64,000 bases of DNA from assembly GCA_902825875.1 (NCBI GenBank), contig CADECP010000015.1, positions 1 through 64,000 of the forward strand. Direction: 5' to 3'. Of this stretch, positions 10,601 to 20,636 are shown piece after piece. The DNA is from an uncultured Acidobacteriota bacterium. GTDB lineage: Bacteria; Acidobacteriota; Blastocatellia; RBC074. The notes under the pieces were generated by a model. That model worked only from the letters and a program-made list of their open reading frames with translations, was not told the DNA's origin and did no database searches. A program made the translations under genes and the position numbers. Every line of letters starts with the position of its first letter. The first letter of the stretch is position 1.

Positions 10601-11224
10601 GCGCTGGTGGGTAATGCCACAACAGTAAATCCGCAGGGTGCAGGTTGGCTGACATTTTTCCCCGCTGATGCGGCTCGCCCCTGGGTATCCAGCGCGAATT
10701 ACGTCCAAGGTCAAATTCTCAACACCCCATTCACCGTTGGTTTATCGGCGGCGACCGGTCAGTTCAAAATTTACACGCTTCATACCACTGACCTTGTTGT
10801 TGATGTGGTTGGTTATTACAGCACTTCAGCCAGCGATATAAACGGAACCGGCATGTTGTTTTCGGCCATGGTGACGCCGATGCGATTGCTGGATACGCAG
10901 ACCAGTCAAAACACCTGCTTTACGGGAAGCCAGAGGATAGGCGGTACGGATTATGTGCAATCAGCGCGTGGTTCTTGTTCGATAGGCTCCAATGCAACGG
11001 GAATTGTCGGCACCACCACCGTATTCAATCCGGTGGGGCAAGGTTGGCTGACGTATTATCCGAGCAACGTTTCAAGGCCATTTATCGCCACTTTGAATTA
11101 CACCACCGGGCAAGTTTTCAACCGCCACTTTACAGTTGCACTAGGTACGGACGGGGCTTTCAAAAATTATTCCTTCGCAACCACTCACCTGGCGGTTGAT
11201 GTGTTTGGGTTCTTCTCACCCTGA
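7682..11224 (+). CDS. Secreted reprolysin-like zinc metalloprotease with BACON domain and three C-terminal repeats
   Basis: A 1180-residue exported protein. A membrane/signal segment lies at residues 25-45. The catalytic motif HEIGHQFGATH (residues 391-401) fits HExxHxxGxxH of metzincins, and LTLMSNAG follows as a likely Met-turn. Residues about 706-785 form a BACON domain (CSYSISPTNANF ... GWTATSNAAWITI). Three related repeats follow, starting near residues 793, 920 and 1059; each opens with P-x-RLL-[ED]-T and closes with a VVDVxGYY-like strand. Such repeats are common in secreted acidobacterial proteins and probably bind surfaces. The N-terminus contains purine-rich low-complexity DNA at 7978-8034 that adds a GREGETEGQRDRG stretch not expected in the family. 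Confidence 0.9.
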   Translation: MKRGEMLTGRSVSGRWQVLGDRLQVVAGLLLGVIGLVAALHFGFGVRAANGIGGQDKSADGVWQKTRMMAGEWAGRAGVPESAVVFRLDEAALRQALCGREGETEGQRDRGNEGASVEMWLPMPGGGFARFRVVEAPVMKPELAEQLPDIKSYRGWGADNPLLTMRCDLSPLGFHAAVTDGVELMAIHSVEPNDREHYVSYAGRDYASAAADALCLVNESKVIRKITPVNSRNSSIGAEFRDYEIAIATTQEFTNAYGNGTLVGARAAINSVLTQLQMIYDRELSISLSLVSTPQNPLLNDQVIAWSGNPISFTNGNADEMVNEVRSVLRDRIGVAEYDLGLVLGTGSGGSAYVGVVCETASDSFGPYKGGGAVLISGALTSTSNVALAAHEIGHQFGATHTQNANCGNRTGDTAYETGSGLTLMSNAGGCGSDNIATGRSGHFHSGSFEQIIGFLNVLGGTCATLQSSNGNDPPTVNGGADYVIPKQTPFALTAAGSDPNFDPLTYSWEQVDAGGASYFNPPYTDTGDPALTTRPIFRPFDPVANNPIRIFPSLANILSGQNGSMYENLPQVTRAMNLRVTARDGRGGVVNDSVRLDVDGNAGPFLMTSQNSNFTWQGGTQQTVTWSVNNTGGGTLVNCANVKISLSLDGGSTFPQVLAMSTANDGSEVVALPFGLNSSQARVKVEAISNVFFDISNVNFTVTPGCSYSISPTNANFQVGGGGNSVTVTATAGCGWTATSNAAWITINSGASGTGNGTVSYSVSANTGAVRAGTITIAGQTFTVNQAGVGMMFYPLAAPVRLLETRAGQPGCFTPGAQIPGGTSFTQVARGTCGIPANAVAVIGNITTVLSGGGYLTVYPSNNVTVPNVASSYYGVNEILNNVFTVGLGAGDGAFKIFVSSNTDVVVDITGYYALPSAGLYFHPLPTPIRLLETRAGQPGCFAPGVPLVADTDTSQQGRVTCNGVTIPSNAMALVGNATTVNPQGAGWLTFFPADAARPWVSSANYVQGQILNTPFTVGLSAATGQFKIYTLHTTDLVVDVVGYYSTSASDINGTGMLFSAMVTPMRLLDTQTSQNTCFTGSQRIGGTDYVQSARGSCSIGSNATGIVGTTTVFNPVGQGWLTYYPSNVSRPFIATLNYTTGQVFNRHFTVALGTDGAFKNYSFATTHLAVDVFGFFSP
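7724..8034 (+). repeat. Two short G-rich repeat tracts inside the metalloprotease N-terminus
   Basis: Positions 7724-7757 are built from AGGTGxCAGGT-type units, and 7978-8034 from GGGAGAGAC/GGAGGGACAG units. Both are read in frame by the protease gene. They look like interspersed repeats that entered a tolerant linker, because neither encodes a known domain and both interrupt otherwise ordinary coding sequence. Confidence 0.55.
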
Positions 11225-11291
11225 TTCGCGGCCACAACGAAAACGATTCGTTTTGACTGATAGTAGTCGCAAGAATGTTTTTTTTTCATCA

Positions 11292-11332
11292 CGCCGAGTC
11301 TGGCCATTGCGCCGGACTCGGCGTATATTTTT
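11292..11332 (+). terminator. Rho-independent terminator after the metalloprotease gene
   Basis: CGCCGAGTC and GACTCGGCG form a perfect 9-bp stem at 11292-11323, followed by TATATTTTT. It lies 68 nt after the protease stop codon and before the start of the next gene. Confidence 0.8.
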
Positions 11333-11420
11333 GTCGGCTGGTGTGACCAGTCATTTCGCCTGCATTTTTCGAATTACCAACAACCATCAACAGCAAGTTT
11401 TTCGCCGGAGGTCACTACAC

Positions 11421-14400
11421 GTGAAGCGGAAGTTTACTCTGTTCGCCGTCGTCGCTACGGTTGCCGCGTTTTGTCTGAGCCAATGGGTTTCTGCCGATGG
11501 ATCGGCGCAGCAGAAAGCCACAACCGTAGATTTCAATCGAGAAATTCGTCCCATCCTTGCCGACACTTGTTTCGCCTGCCACGGCCCGGATGAACAAACA
11601 CGAAAAGCCAAATTGCGGCTGGATACCAAAGACGGCGCATTTGCCAAACCCGGCGTGATCGTCGCGGGCAAATCCGCCGAATCGCGCTTGTTCAAACGTA
11701 TCGCCACCAAAGACCCGAATGCCGTCATGCCTCCGGTTGCGACCGGCCACAAACTGACCGACAAACAAATTGACCTCATCAAACGCTGGATTGACGAAGG
11801 CGCGCAATGGAACGAGCACTGGGCATTCATCGCGCCCAAACGCCCTGAAGTTCCTACGGTGACAAACAAAGCCTGGGTGAAAAATCCGCCCAATCCTATT
11901 GATGCTTTTGTGTTGGCTCGATTGGAAAAAGAAGGCTTGAAGCCTTCGCCTGAAGCCGACCGCGCGACGTTGATTCGCCGCGTGTCTTTGGATTTGAGCG
12001 GCTTGCCGCCCACGCCCGCCGAAGTTGACGCCTTTCTGGCAGACAAATCACCTGATGCTTACGAAAAAGTTGTTGACCGTTTGTTGGCTTCGCCGCGTTA
12101 CGGCGAAAAGATGGCGCTGCATTGGCTCGATCTGGCGCGGTACGCCGACACTCACGGTTATCACATAGACAGTCACAGAGACATGTGGCCGTGGCGCGAC
12201 TGGGTTATCAAATCATTCAACGACAACAAGCCTTTCGATCAATTCACGATTGAACAGTTGGCGGGCGACTTGCTGCCAAATGCGACTACTGAACAGAAAA
12301 TCGCTTCCGGCTTCAATCGCAACCACATGATTAACTTCGAGGGCGGCGCGGTTCCCGAAGAGTACCTGAACGAATACCTGATTGATCGAGTTGAAACGAC
12401 TTCGACGACATGGATGGGGTTGACGATGGGATGCGCGCGCTGCCACAGCCACAAATTCGATCCGCTGTCGCAAAAAGAGTTTTATCAGTTTTACGCCTTC
12501 TTCAATTCAGTGCCGGAAAAAGGCCTGGATGGAAATCGAGGCAACGCCGCGCCGTACATGGCTTTACCGACCGACGACCAAAAAGCCAAACAGGACGCGC
12601 TGGCCAGAGCCATTCGAGATTTGGACGATGAACTTTCCGACAAGAAAATCGCTCCGTTGATTGAAGCGTGGGAAAAACCTTTGCTCGGTAAAACGGCTGC
12701 TGCGCCAAACAAAAACCTTCTCGCACATTACGAACTCGATGGCAGTTTGTCCGATTCGTCTGGGCGTTATCAGCAGGGAAGAACCGTCAATGGCGACCCG
12801 ACTTTCGGCGCAGGCATCGTCAGCCGAGCCGTTTCGCTGGATGGACAAACGCAATTGAGTTTCGGAAATGTTGGCGCTTTCGACACTCGACAAGCATTCA
12901 GCTTCGCCGCGTGGTTGCGCCCCGGTTTGGGCAAAGTCGGCAACTACGCTTTTCAAAAAATCAGCGACGAACAAAGTCGGCGAGGCTTTGAATTGCTGTT
13001 TGACGAAACGCACTTGATCGAAATTCAACGCTGGGGAGCGCCGCTGACCATTCGTTTGACCGCCAACTGGCCGAACGATGCGATTCAGATTCGCACCAAA
13101 GAATCTTTCAACACCAGCGAATGGAAGCATCTGGCGATTACTTACGACGGGTCTGGCAAAGCCGCCGGGCTGAAGGTTTTTTTCAACGGCAAAGCCGTCG
13201 CCGTCGAAACGCAAAAAGACAGCCTGACCGGTTCGATCAAAAACGATGCCGACTTGTTCATCGGCAGCAAATCCACAGGCCGAGCTTACAGCGGAGGCAT
13301 TGACGATTTGCGGCTTTACGATTGCGCGCTGACGCCGAAACAGGTTGAGCAGTTGGGATTGCGGCATCCGATTCAAACCACGCTTTCCGGCATCGGCGGC
13401 AAACGCACCAAAGAAGAAGGCGAACGCTTGCGCGAATACTTTCTGACTGAAATCGCGCCGGATTCCGTCAAACGCCAATACGTCGAATTGAAAGACTTGA
13501 AGAAACAAAAAGCCGAGTTGGACAAATCCATTTTGAATGTGATGGTGATGATGGAGCTTGGCAAACCGCGCGACACTTTCGTGCTGGCGCGAGGCGATTA
13601 CCGCAACAAAACCGAAAAAGTTTCCGCCGGGGTTCCCGCCGTGTTGCCGCCTCTGCCGATGCAGAATCCCGACCGTGAGGGAGTGGGAGCTTCCAACACT
13701 CCTAACCGGCTGGCGCTGGCCAATTGGTTGATGGGCGCCGACCATCCGCTGACCAGTCGCGTAGCCGTCAATCGTTATTGGCAAATGCTGTTCGGCTTCG
13801 GCATCGTCAAAACCGTCGAAGATTTTGGCGTGCAAGGCGAACAACCCGTTCACCCTGAGTTACTGGACTGGCTGGCGACTGAATTCCGTGGCGGTACAGG
13901 GAGCGGTAGCGACCTGGTTGCTCGCGCTTGGGACGTGAAGGGGTTGCTTAAGTTGTTGGTGACGAGCGCGACTTACCGCCAATCATCAAAAGCCACTCCG
14001 CAATTGATTGAAAAAGACCCTGAGAATCGTTTGCTGGCGCGCGGCCCGCGTCATCGCTTACAAGCCGAGCTTGTTCGAGACAACGCGCTGGCGGTTAGCG
14101 GATTGCTGGACGACCGCATCGGCGGCAAAAGCGTCAAGCCTTATCACCCCGCCGGGTTGTGGGAGGAAATGGCCTTCGGCGACGGGTTCAGCGAACAGGA
14201 GTACGTCCAAAGCAAAGGCAAAGACCTTTATCGCCGTTCGATGTACACGTTTTGGAAGCGCACGGTTCCGCCCGCGCAAATGTCCGCCTTCGACGCGCCA
14301 GACCGCGAAAAATGCGTCGCCCGCCGAGCCACCACCAACACTCCGTTGCAAGCTCTGGTGCTGATGAACGACCCAACTTACGTCGAAGCTTCGCGCAAAC

Positions 14401-14687
14401 TGGCCGAACGAGCTTTGCTGGAAGGCGGCAAAGACGCGAATGCGAAGATCGCTTATGCGTTTCGTTTGGCGACGGCGCGCAAACCGACGCTGGTCGAAAC
14501 TAAAGTCTTGCGCGAATTGCTGACGCAACAACTCACTCGTTATCGCAGCGACCAAAAATCCGCCGCAGACTTTTTGAAGATCGGGACGCTGGCTGCTGAT
14601 TCAAAACTGGATCAAGCGGAACTTGCTGCGTGGACAATGGTGGCAAGCGCAATTCTGAATCTGGACGAAACCATCACGAAGGAATAG
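11421..14687 (+). CDS. PSCyt1/DUF1549/DUF1553 multihaem-type protein with LamG-like insert
   Basis: A 1088-residue exported protein. The GTG at 11421 is chosen because GGAGG lies 9 nt upstream and a signal peptide follows at once ([17 protein letters not shown]); the frame is open further upstream to 11196 but that part overlaps the terminator and reads as non-coding. Order: PSCyt1 haem domain with CFACH near residue 50, DUF1549 ([15 protein letters not shown] near 160) with a second CARCH near 339, a LamG-like jelly roll (about 435-640), and DUF1553 ([20 protein letters not shown] near 760 onward). These proteins pair with DUF1501 proteins, as here. [10 protein letters not shown] stretch (13888-13927) is an in-frame interspersed repeat. 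The substrate is unknown. Confidence 0.92.
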   Translation: MKRKFTLFAVVATVAAFCLSQWVSADGSAQQKATTVDFNREIRPILADTCFACHGPDEQTRKAKLRLDTKDGAFAKPGVIVAGKSAESRLFKRIATKDPNAVMPPVATGHKLTDKQIDLIKRWIDEGAQWNEHWAFIAPKRPEVPTVTNKAWVKNPPNPIDAFVLARLEKEGLKPSPEADRATLIRRVSLDLSGLPPTPAEVDAFLADKSPDAYEKVVDRLLASPRYGEKMALHWLDLARYADTHGYHIDSHRDMWPWRDWVIKSFNDNKPFDQFTIEQLAGDLLPNATTEQKIASGFNRNHMINFEGGAVPEEYLNEYLIDRVETTSTTWMGLTMGCARCHSHKFDPLSQKEFYQFYAFFNSVPEKGLDGNRGNAAPYMALPTDDQKAKQDALARAIRDLDDELSDKKIAPLIEAWEKPLLGKTAAAPNKNLLAHYELDGSLSDSSGRYQQGRTVNGDPTFGAGIVSRAVSLDGQTQLSFGNVGAFDTRQAFSFAAWLRPGLGKVGNYAFQKISDEQSRRGFELLFDETHLIEIQRWGAPLTIRLTANWPNDAIQIRTKESFNTSEWKHLAITYDGSGKAAGLKVFFNGKAVAVETQKDSLTGSIKNDADLFIGSKSTGRAYSGGIDDLRLYDCALTPKQVEQLGLRHPIQTTLSGIGGKRTKEEGERLREYFLTEIAPDSVKRQYVELKDLKKQKAELDKSILNVMVMMELGKPRDTFVLARGDYRNKTEKVSAGVPAVLPPLPMQNPDREGVGASNTPNRLALANWLMGADHPLTSRVAVNRYWQMLFGFGIVKTVEDFGVQGEQPVHPELLDWLATEFRGGTGSGSDLVARAWDVKGLLKLLVTSATYRQSSKATPQLIEKDPENRLLARGPRHRLQAELVRDNALAVSGLLDDRIGGKSVKPYHPAGLWEEMAFGDGFSEQEYVQSKGKDLYRRSMYTFWKRTVPPAQMSAFDAPDREKCVARRATTNTPLQALVLMNDPTYVEASRKLAERALLEGGKDANAKIAYAFRLATARKPTLVETKVLRELLTQQLTRYRSDQKSAADFLKIGTLAADSKLDQAELAAWTMVASAILNLDETITKE
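13888..13927 (+). repeat. In-frame copy of an interspersed GGGAGCGGTAGCGACC repeat
   Basis: The core GGGAGCGGTAGCGACC is shared with three direct copies at 29051-29176 and one inverted copy at 29195-29223 in an unrelated gene. Here it adds about 12 residues ([12 protein letters not shown]) between the DUF1553 segments LLDWLATEF and [13 protein letters not shown], which I recall as nearly adjacent in related proteins. Confidence 0.7.
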
Positions 14688-14707
14688 CTAAAACCGGAGC
14701 AATCGAA

Positions 14708-16174
14708 ATGAACTTGAAACAGGAATTTGAACAACATCTGACGCGCCGCCAACTCTTCGGACTCGGCGCAAAAGGCATTGGCATTGCGGCGCTGGCTTCG
14801 TTGTTGAGGCAGGATGGGTTTGCGGCTGCGGGCGAAGAACGCAATCCGAAAACTGGCGGACTGGCTTCGTTGCCGCACTTCGCGCCCAAAGTGAAGCGAG
14901 TGATTTTTCTGCATCAATCGGGCGGGCCTTCGCAAATTGACACCTTCGATTACAAACCGTCGCTGGAAAAACTGCACGGAACCGAATTGCCGGATTCGAT
15001 TCGCAAAGGGCAACGCATCACCGGCATGACTTCGGGGCAGAGCGCGTTTCCGTGCGTCAAATCCATTTTCAAATTCGCTCAGCACGGGCAATCTGGAACC
15101 TGGCTCAGTGAGTTGTTGCCTCACACGGCAAAAGTCGTTGACGACCTGACGATCATCAAATCCGTGCATACCGACGCCATCAATCACGATCCGGCGATCA
15201 CGTTTTTTCAAACCGGATTCCAACAACCCGGACGACCGAGCTTCGGGTCGTGGATGAGTTACGGATTGGGCAGCGAGAATCAAAACTTGCCGGCTTACAT
15301 CGTGCTGCTTTCGACGGCGCACGCGCTGAACACCGACCAGCCGCTGTTTTCGCGCTTGTGGTCGAGCGGCTTTTTGCCGTCCAGTTATCAAGGCGTCAGG
15401 CTTCGCGGCGGAGCGACTCCTGTGCTTTATCTGGAAGACCCTGCGGGCGTGAACAAAACTTCGCGCCGCCAAATGCTGGACGCCGTGTCCAAGCTGAACA
15501 AAATCAAACACGACGATTACGGCGATCCTGAAATCGAAACGCGCATCACGCAATACGAGATGGCTTATCGAATGCAGACCAGCGTGCCCGATTTGATGGA
15601 TTTATCGTCAGAACCGGACAAGACTTTTGAAATGTACGGCGCTGAATCGCGCAAGCCGGGAACTTATGCCGCGAATTGTTTGCTGGCTCGGCGATTGGTC
15701 GAACGCGGAGTGCGCTTCGTCCAGCTTTATCATCGCGGCTGGGACCAGCATAACGACCTGCCGCGCGATCTGGCGTTGCAATGCAAAGGAACCGATCAAG
15801 CTACGGCGGCTTTGGTGGCAGACTTGAAACAACGAGGAATGCTCGAAGACACCTTGATCGTCTGGGGCGGAGAGTTCGGACGCACCGTGTATTGCCAAGG
15901 CAAACTGACCGATGGGAATTACGGGCGCGATCATCACCCACGCAACTTTGCGATGTGGATGGCGGGCGGCGGCCTGAAGAAAGGCTTCAGCTTGGGCGAA
16001 ACAGATGATTTCAGTTACAACGTCGTCAGCGATCCCGTGCCGGTTTACGACCTGCAAGCCACGATCCTGCATTTGCTGGGCATTGACCATAAACGCCTGA
16101 CGTACCGATTCCAGGGACGGGACTTTCGGCTGACCGATGTTCATGGAGAACTGGTTGAAAAGGTGTTGGCTTGA
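14708..16174 (+). CDS. DUF1501 protein with Tat-type signal
   Basis: A 488-residue protein. The ATG at 14708 follows GGAG by 8 nt and begins 20 nt after the PSCyt1/PSD1 stop, so the two form an operon. The N-terminus ([22 protein letters not shown]) is a twin-arginine signal. The body matches DUF1501, a family with an alkaline-phosphatase/sulfatase-like fold: [18 protein letters not shown], then [22 protein letters not shown] and [17 protein letters not shown]. Histidines and aspartates in these motifs probably bind metal. The family almost always accompanies PSCyt1/PSD1 proteins, and its substrate is not established. The stop codon overlaps the start of the next gene by one base. Confidence 0.92.
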   Translation: MNLKQEFEQHLTRRQLFGLGAKGIGIAALASLLRQDGFAAAGEERNPKTGGLASLPHFAPKVKRVIFLHQSGGPSQIDTFDYKPSLEKLHGTELPDSIRKGQRITGMTSGQSAFPCVKSIFKFAQHGQSGTWLSELLPHTAKVVDDLTIIKSVHTDAINHDPAITFFQTGFQQPGRPSFGSWMSYGLGSENQNLPAYIVLLSTAHALNTDQPLFSRLWSSGFLPSSYQGVRLRGGATPVLYLEDPAGVNKTSRRQMLDAVSKLNKIKHDDYGDPEIETRITQYEMAYRMQTSVPDLMDLSSEPDKTFEMYGAESRKPGTYAANCLLARRLVERGVRFVQLYHRGWDQHNDLPRDLALQCKGTDQATAALVADLKQRGMLEDTLIVWGGEFGRTVYCQGKLTDGNYGRDHHPRNFAMWMAGGGLKKGFSLGETDDFSYNVVSDPVPVYDLQATILHLLGIDHKRLTYRFQGRDFRLTDVHGELVEKVLA

Positions 16175-18336
16175 TGTTTGATTCAGACGTTATGGGACTT
16201 TCTGCTGCTGACAAAATCAGAACCATTCGATCAGAGACCAAATTATCCAAATCTGGTTTGGCTCAATTACTTGGAACATCATTGGTTTCGCTTTCTCACT
16301 GGGAAGAGGGGGCAACTGACCCAAGCCCGGCACAAACTGACCAGATAAACCAGCTTTACGCCTCTCTTTCAACGACGCTACAGCCCAAGCTTTTTTTTAC
16401 CGATAACTCTGCGTTTGCTTCACGGGGGATCAGGTCAAAAGCTGCCTTACCGTTGTTTGATGTGGTGGCTCCGGTTGCCAAGCTAAGTGAGAAACCATTT
16501 CAGCCAATTCTTTCAAGGTTAAAGCAGGGACGATACTTTTCGACTTTGGATAGGACAGTCGAAAGCCTGCTGATGGCTCATCAGCACCCAGCCAGGATTA
16601 CCAGCATCCCGCCGATTGCCGGAATGTCTGCCGGAAAAAACACGTACACTTACGACGCTCACACTTACCACACCAAAGTTCCACCACAAGGAATTGCAGA
16701 ATTGCTTACGCACTATTTGCCTGAAGGAGGGTTGGTATTTGATCCGTTTGCAGGCAGCGGCATGACAGGGGTGGCGGCCAGTATTAGCGGACAGGATTGC
16801 ATCTTGAACGAGCTTTCGCCTGCGGCCTGTTTTATCGCAAACAGGTTTACGTCGGCACTTAATCCCGGAGTTTTTGACGCAGGGGTAAAAGCAGTTTTGG
16901 ATGAATTGAAAGAGTTACGGGAGCGACTGTATTCGACTTCGTGTCGTGAATGCGGACGTGACACGGAAATTCTGTATAGTGTCTGGTCTTATAGGGTAGT
17001 TTGTAATCAATGTAGCCATGAATTTTTGTTGTGGGATCATTGCCGCAGTTATGGCAAGCGTGTGCGTGAACATAAAATTCTGACTGAATTTCCCTGTCCA
17101 AACTGTCAGGCGAATTTGAAAAAATCCAGGTTACGCCGAACGTCAGCCGAACCTGTGATGCTGGGATACAAATGCTGTCGCGGCGGTCAGCAGGAGATGA
17201 TGTATCCACTGAATCAATCTGATCTGGTGAAAATCGAAGAACTGAATCAGCATCCGCCGCTGGCTGAAAATTGTTACCCAACCACCAGTCTGCCAGATGG
17301 CGTCAACTTGCGACAGCCGATCAATCATCACCTGGATTCGATAGACAAGTTTTATACTCCACGCAATCTGGCTGCGATGAGTCATTTGTGGCAATGCATT
17401 CAGCGAATTGAATCAACTGAACTGGCCGCCTTCCTCGGTTTTGTTTTTACCTCTTTGTATCAGCGCGTGACGCGCTTGTCGGAGTTTCGGTTCTGGGGCG
17501 GCAGTGGGAATTCGGCCAACTTCAATGTCCCTTACATTTTCAACGAAGCGAATGTTTTTCTGACCTTTGCGCGCAAAGCCAAGTCAATCCGCGATCATCT
17601 GGCTACGACAGCCACTCAGTATCGCGGGCAAGTCTCTGTGGTGAATGGCTCTGCCACTTCGCTTGATTACTTGCCTGACGAATCGGTTGATCTGATCTTT
17701 ACTGACCCGCCTTTCGGAGGAAACATCAATTACAGCGAGATGAACATTCTTTGGGAGTCCTGGCTTGGCGAATTCACCCAAACGGATTCAGAGACGATCA
17801 TCAATAAGCATCAGGGCAAGGGGATCGAAGAGTATCAACAGTTGATGACGCAAAGCCTGAAAGAGTGCCATCGTGTGCTAAGGCAGGATAGTTGGTTACT
17901 GCTGGTGTTTATGAATTCGTCACGCGCAGTTTGGGAGGCGTTACGGGCAGCTATTGCCGATGCCGATTTTTCCATTTGTAAGGTTGATTCGTTCGACAAA
18001 CAACATGGGACATTCAAACAGTTTGTCAGTGATAACGCGGTTGGGTTTGATCTGATACTTCATTGTCGAAAAAGTGCGCCGAACGGGAATTCGGACGACC
18101 AGAAAGACGCCGAGTCGGCGAAACATTCGATAGAGGCTTTTTTGGTAAAGAGGGAAGGAGCTTGGCCAAAACGATCATACTTACATGTCGGGCGGGATGA
18201 AGAGGTTGATTACCAGAAACTTTATAGCGAATGGTTGGCTGATTCATTTGTTTCAGTTCGGGAGTTTGTTGATTTCTCGCAGTTCAAAGCCGTTGCCGAC
18301 AATTGGCTTTCGGGCAGGCTCCAAACCAAGGCATGA
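16174..18336 (+). CDS. HTH-fused DNA methyltransferase of a restriction-modification pair
   Basis: A 720-residue protein. An XRE-like helix-turn-helix is at residues 10-50 (SKSGLAQLLGTSLVSLSHWEEG). The methyltransferase has motif I DPFAGSGMTG near residue 190 and motif IV TDPPFGGNINYSE near 510, the order of alpha-class amino-methyltransferases. Between them lie four cysteine pairs (CRECG, CNQC, CPNC, KCC; about residues 256-335) that look like two zinc ribbons and may be part of target recognition. Adenine-N6 versus cytosine-N4 cannot be told from DPPF. The ATG at 16174 overlaps the upstream TGA; an ATG at 16192 is an alternative. The HTH could make the protein self-regulating, as in methylases that replace a C protein. 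Confidence 0.85.
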   Translation: MFDSDVMGLSAADKIRTIRSETKLSKSGLAQLLGTSLVSLSHWEEGATDPSPAQTDQINQLYASLSTTLQPKLFFTDNSAFASRGIRSKAALPLFDVVAPVAKLSEKPFQPILSRLKQGRYFSTLDRTVESLLMAHQHPARITSIPPIAGMSAGKNTYTYDAHTYHTKVPPQGIAELLTHYLPEGGLVFDPFAGSGMTGVAASISGQDCILNELSPAACFIANRFTSALNPGVFDAGVKAVLDELKELRERLYSTSCRECGRDTEILYSVWSYRVVCNQCSHEFLLWDHCRSYGKRVREHKILTEFPCPNCQANLKKSRLRRTSAEPVMLGYKCCRGGQQEMMYPLNQSDLVKIEELNQHPPLAENCYPTTSLPDGVNLRQPINHHLDSIDKFYTPRNLAAMSHLWQCIQRIESTELAAFLGFVFTSLYQRVTRLSEFRFWGGSGNSANFNVPYIFNEANVFLTFARKAKSIRDHLATTATQYRGQVSVVNGSATSLDYLPDESVDLIFTDPPFGGNINYSEMNILWESWLGEFTQTDSETIINKHQGKGIEEYQQLMTQSLKECHRVLRQDSWLLLVFMNSSRAVWEALRAAIADADFSICKVDSFDKQHGTFKQFVSDNAVGFDLILHCRKSAPNGNSDDQKDAESAKHSIEAFLVKREGAWPKRSYLHVGRDEEVDYQKLYSEWLADSFVSVREFVDFSQFKAVADNWLSGRLQTKA

Positions 18337-18339
18337 AAA

Positions 18340-19320
18340 ATGAAACATCCTAAAACCTTACCGGCATTTACCGCGCGCCAAAAACAGAAAGCGTATGAGC
18401 TTCTGGCCACAAAGGTCGCCTTTATGATGGGGCGGAAGTTTGAAGAAGGCGACTGGGCACAGGTTTATTGCGCGGCGAAAAATATCCCTTTGCAAGGTTG
18501 GAGCAACCTGAACATAGACATTGTTCACGATGGGCTGGGTGTCGAGCACAAAATGCTTCGACCAAATGGCGATAAACTTGTCCGCGAAGTTTTCGGCTCA
18601 CAGTTGATGCACCCATCGGCTACCAGGTCAATTCGGATTGACGCCAGTGGCAAACCAAACACCGAGATGCGAAGTGTGTTGGGTCAATACGCAGAGTTGT
18701 TGACCCAACGACGCGAACTGGTAAAACAGGAATTTCCGAACTGTGAACCGGATATGAGAACCGGCTGGCTGTTGTGGCAAACGAACCTGCACGAGTTTGT
18801 TTATTTCGAGGAAGAAACCGTTATCCCTGACCCGAAAGATTATGTTGCCGAATGGCACGAGAACCGTCCGAAGGGCGGCAGAAAACCGAGTCGCAGTTTA
18901 TGGATTTACGAAAAAGAAACACGCCGGAAACGATATTCTGTCACCACTTCAGCCGGAGCAAAAGTTCAGCCTTACTTTGATGTTCCGCCTCAAAGCGACC
19001 CTCATGTTTACTTATTTCGCGTTCAGGGAGAGGAGTATAAAACCGGTTTCGTTCGCGTTTGGTTGCCTGCCATAACTGTTCGTGAGTTGCGCCAATATGT
19101 TGGCAATCTTTCGGAAGAAAGCTTGCGGATTGCTGTCGAAACAATGGCCAATCAGGCTGCCACCGCTGATGCCACCAGTAATGCGTTTGTTGAAATGGCT
19201 GAGCCGATAAGCCTGCTACGCGAATCGTATGAACTTCTGGGTAATTGTTTTCCCGATGCAGTAAGTGACGCCCATAGATTCCAGTTTTTGGTTGAATCAC
19301 TCAGAGGAGCAAAATCGTGA
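18340..19320 (+). CDS. Putative restriction endonuclease, PD-(D/E)XK-like
   Basis: A 326-residue protein that I cannot assign to a named family. It starts 3 nt after the methyltransferase and ends overlapping the next start by four bases. Residues 60-71 read D-I-V-H-D-G-L-G-V-E-H-K, which fits the D-x(n)-ExK core of PD-(D/E)XK nucleases (Asp60 or Asp64, Glu69, Lys71). Directly after it comes a basic helix-rich region. The position next to a stand-alone methylase makes a type II endonuclease the simplest reading. No methylase-independent clue supports this, so the nuclease call is inference from motif and neighbour. Confidence 0.6.
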   Translation: MKHPKTLPAFTARQKQKAYELLATKVAFMMGRKFEEGDWAQVYCAAKNIPLQGWSNLNIDIVHDGLGVEHKMLRPNGDKLVREVFGSQLMHPSATRSIRIDASGKPNTEMRSVLGQYAELLTQRRELVKQEFPNCEPDMRTGWLLWQTNLHEFVYFEEETVIPDPKDYVAEWHENRPKGGRKPSRSLWIYEKETRRKRYSVTTSAGAKVQPYFDVPPQSDPHVYLFRVQGEEYKTGFVRVWLPAITVRELRQYVGNLSEESLRIAVETMANQAATADATSNAFVEMAEPISLLRESYELLGNCFPDAVSDAHRFQFLVESLRGAKS

Positions 19321-20576
19321 ACAACTCTTTTTCACCAAGAAGGCTGCGCTTTTTACCTGTTTACGTTTCAGTATTGGTTTTTCTGTTTGCTGTAGTTGCT
19401 TACTCTGTAAATCGTGATGGTAAAGACATCGTCAAATCCATAGAGCGTGTCACGCTCCGCAAATGGAGCGACGATCAAATCACCTGGTTTTTGCCTCGGA
19501 CGACGGTTGTGCCGTCGTCAAAGGGTGCGAAGCTGTTGATGACGCTGCAAGAGATCAGTGGCTCGGATTATTACGGACCGGTCAAATGGCGCGAGTCTTC
19601 TGACCTTGGCAAAACCTGGAGTCCGATGTTGGACGTTCCCGGTTGGGGCAGGCGCAAGCTTGCGGATGGTGTCGAAGAAGCCATTTCGGATGTTGTGCCC
19701 GAATACCACGCGAAGTCCAAAACCATTTTGGCCATTGGGCAAACGCTGTTTTACAAAGGCGGCAAGTTCTTCGCCGACCAGCCTCCGCGCCACGTGGTTT
19801 ATTCGGTGCGCGATGCGGCGGGCAATTGGGCTGAGCCGAAAAAACTGGTTTGGGATGACCCGCGCAACAGTCGGATTTACGTTGCTGGTTGTGCGGAGCG
19901 CGTGACTTTGCCGAACGGAGACATTCTGTTGCCGTTGTCGTTTGCTCCGAAAGATCGAATTGATAATTCCGTCGCTGTCGCGTTGTGTGAATTCGATGGC
20001 CGCGAATTGAAAATCAAACGTTTGGGTAACGAGCTTCGCAACACGACCAAGCGCGGCTTGCTTGAACCTTCCGTGATTCAGTTCGGCGACAAGTTTTATC
20101 TGACCATTCGCGCCGAAGATAATCGCGGTTACGTTGCCGTTTCAAAAGACGGTTTGAATTGGGCGGAACCGCAAGCCTGGAGTTGGGACAACGGCGAGCC
20201 GCTGGAAATGTCCACGACTCAGCAACATTGGTTGAAGCATTCCGATGGGCTGTATCTGGTTTACATGCGAAAGGCGACAGAGAACGCGAATGTCATGCGA
20301 TGGCGCGCTCCGTTGTTTATGGCGCTGGTAGATCAAAAAACGATGCGGCTGGTTCGCTCAACCGAACGAACTGTTTTTCCGCTGATTGGCGACGGGCTTA
20401 ACAATCCGACGATGGTTCCGCATTACGGCAACTTCCACACGATGATGCTCAATCGAGATCAGTCGCTGATTCTGGCTGGCGAAGTCATTCCCGCAAACTT
20501 TCACGGCGATTTGTTGATGGCCAGAATCTGGTGGGCGACACCGAACCGATTTGCAGCCACACTCGCCGCTCACTAA
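19317..20576 (+). CDS. Sialidase-superfamily (BNR/Asp-box) exported protein
   Basis: A 419-residue protein with an N-terminal membrane or signal segment (residues 13-31, FLPVYVSVLVFLFAVVAYS). An Asp-box SSDLGKTWSP lies near residue 96, and further degenerate boxes (SKDGLNWAEP near 277) give the six-bladed propeller pattern of sialidase-like hydrolases. The catalytic arginine triad cannot be assigned with certainty, so activity on sialic acid is not claimed. The GTG start overlaps the stop of the preceding nuclease-like gene (GTGA), so expression is probably coupled, although the functions look unrelated. A second sialidase-like gene begins at 63618. Confidence 0.75.
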   Translation: MNNSFSPRRLRFLPVYVSVLVFLFAVVAYSVNRDGKDIVKSIERVTLRKWSDDQITWFLPRTTVVPSSKGAKLLMTLQEISGSDYYGPVKWRESSDLGKTWSPMLDVPGWGRRKLADGVEEAISDVVPEYHAKSKTILAIGQTLFYKGGKFFADQPPRHVVYSVRDAAGNWAEPKKLVWDDPRNSRIYVAGCAERVTLPNGDILLPLSFAPKDRIDNSVAVALCEFDGRELKIKRLGNELRNTTKRGLLEPSVIQFGDKFYLTIRAEDNRGYVAVSKDGLNWAEPQAWSWDNGEPLEMSTTQQHWLKHSDGLYLVYMRKATENANVMRWRAPLFMALVDQKTMRLVRSTERTVFPLIGDGLNNPTMVPHYGNFHTMMLNRDQSLILAGEVIPANFHGDLLMARIWWATPNRFAATLAAH

Positions 20577-20636
20577 AATCAAGTTGTCTTCCCGCATCCT
20601 ATACTTTTTACCGCTGAACAAATTTTACGAACGAAT

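Noticed and set aside
12564-13853. A 429-codon open frame on the minus strand
   Set aside because: Antisense to the PSD1 protein; no domain.
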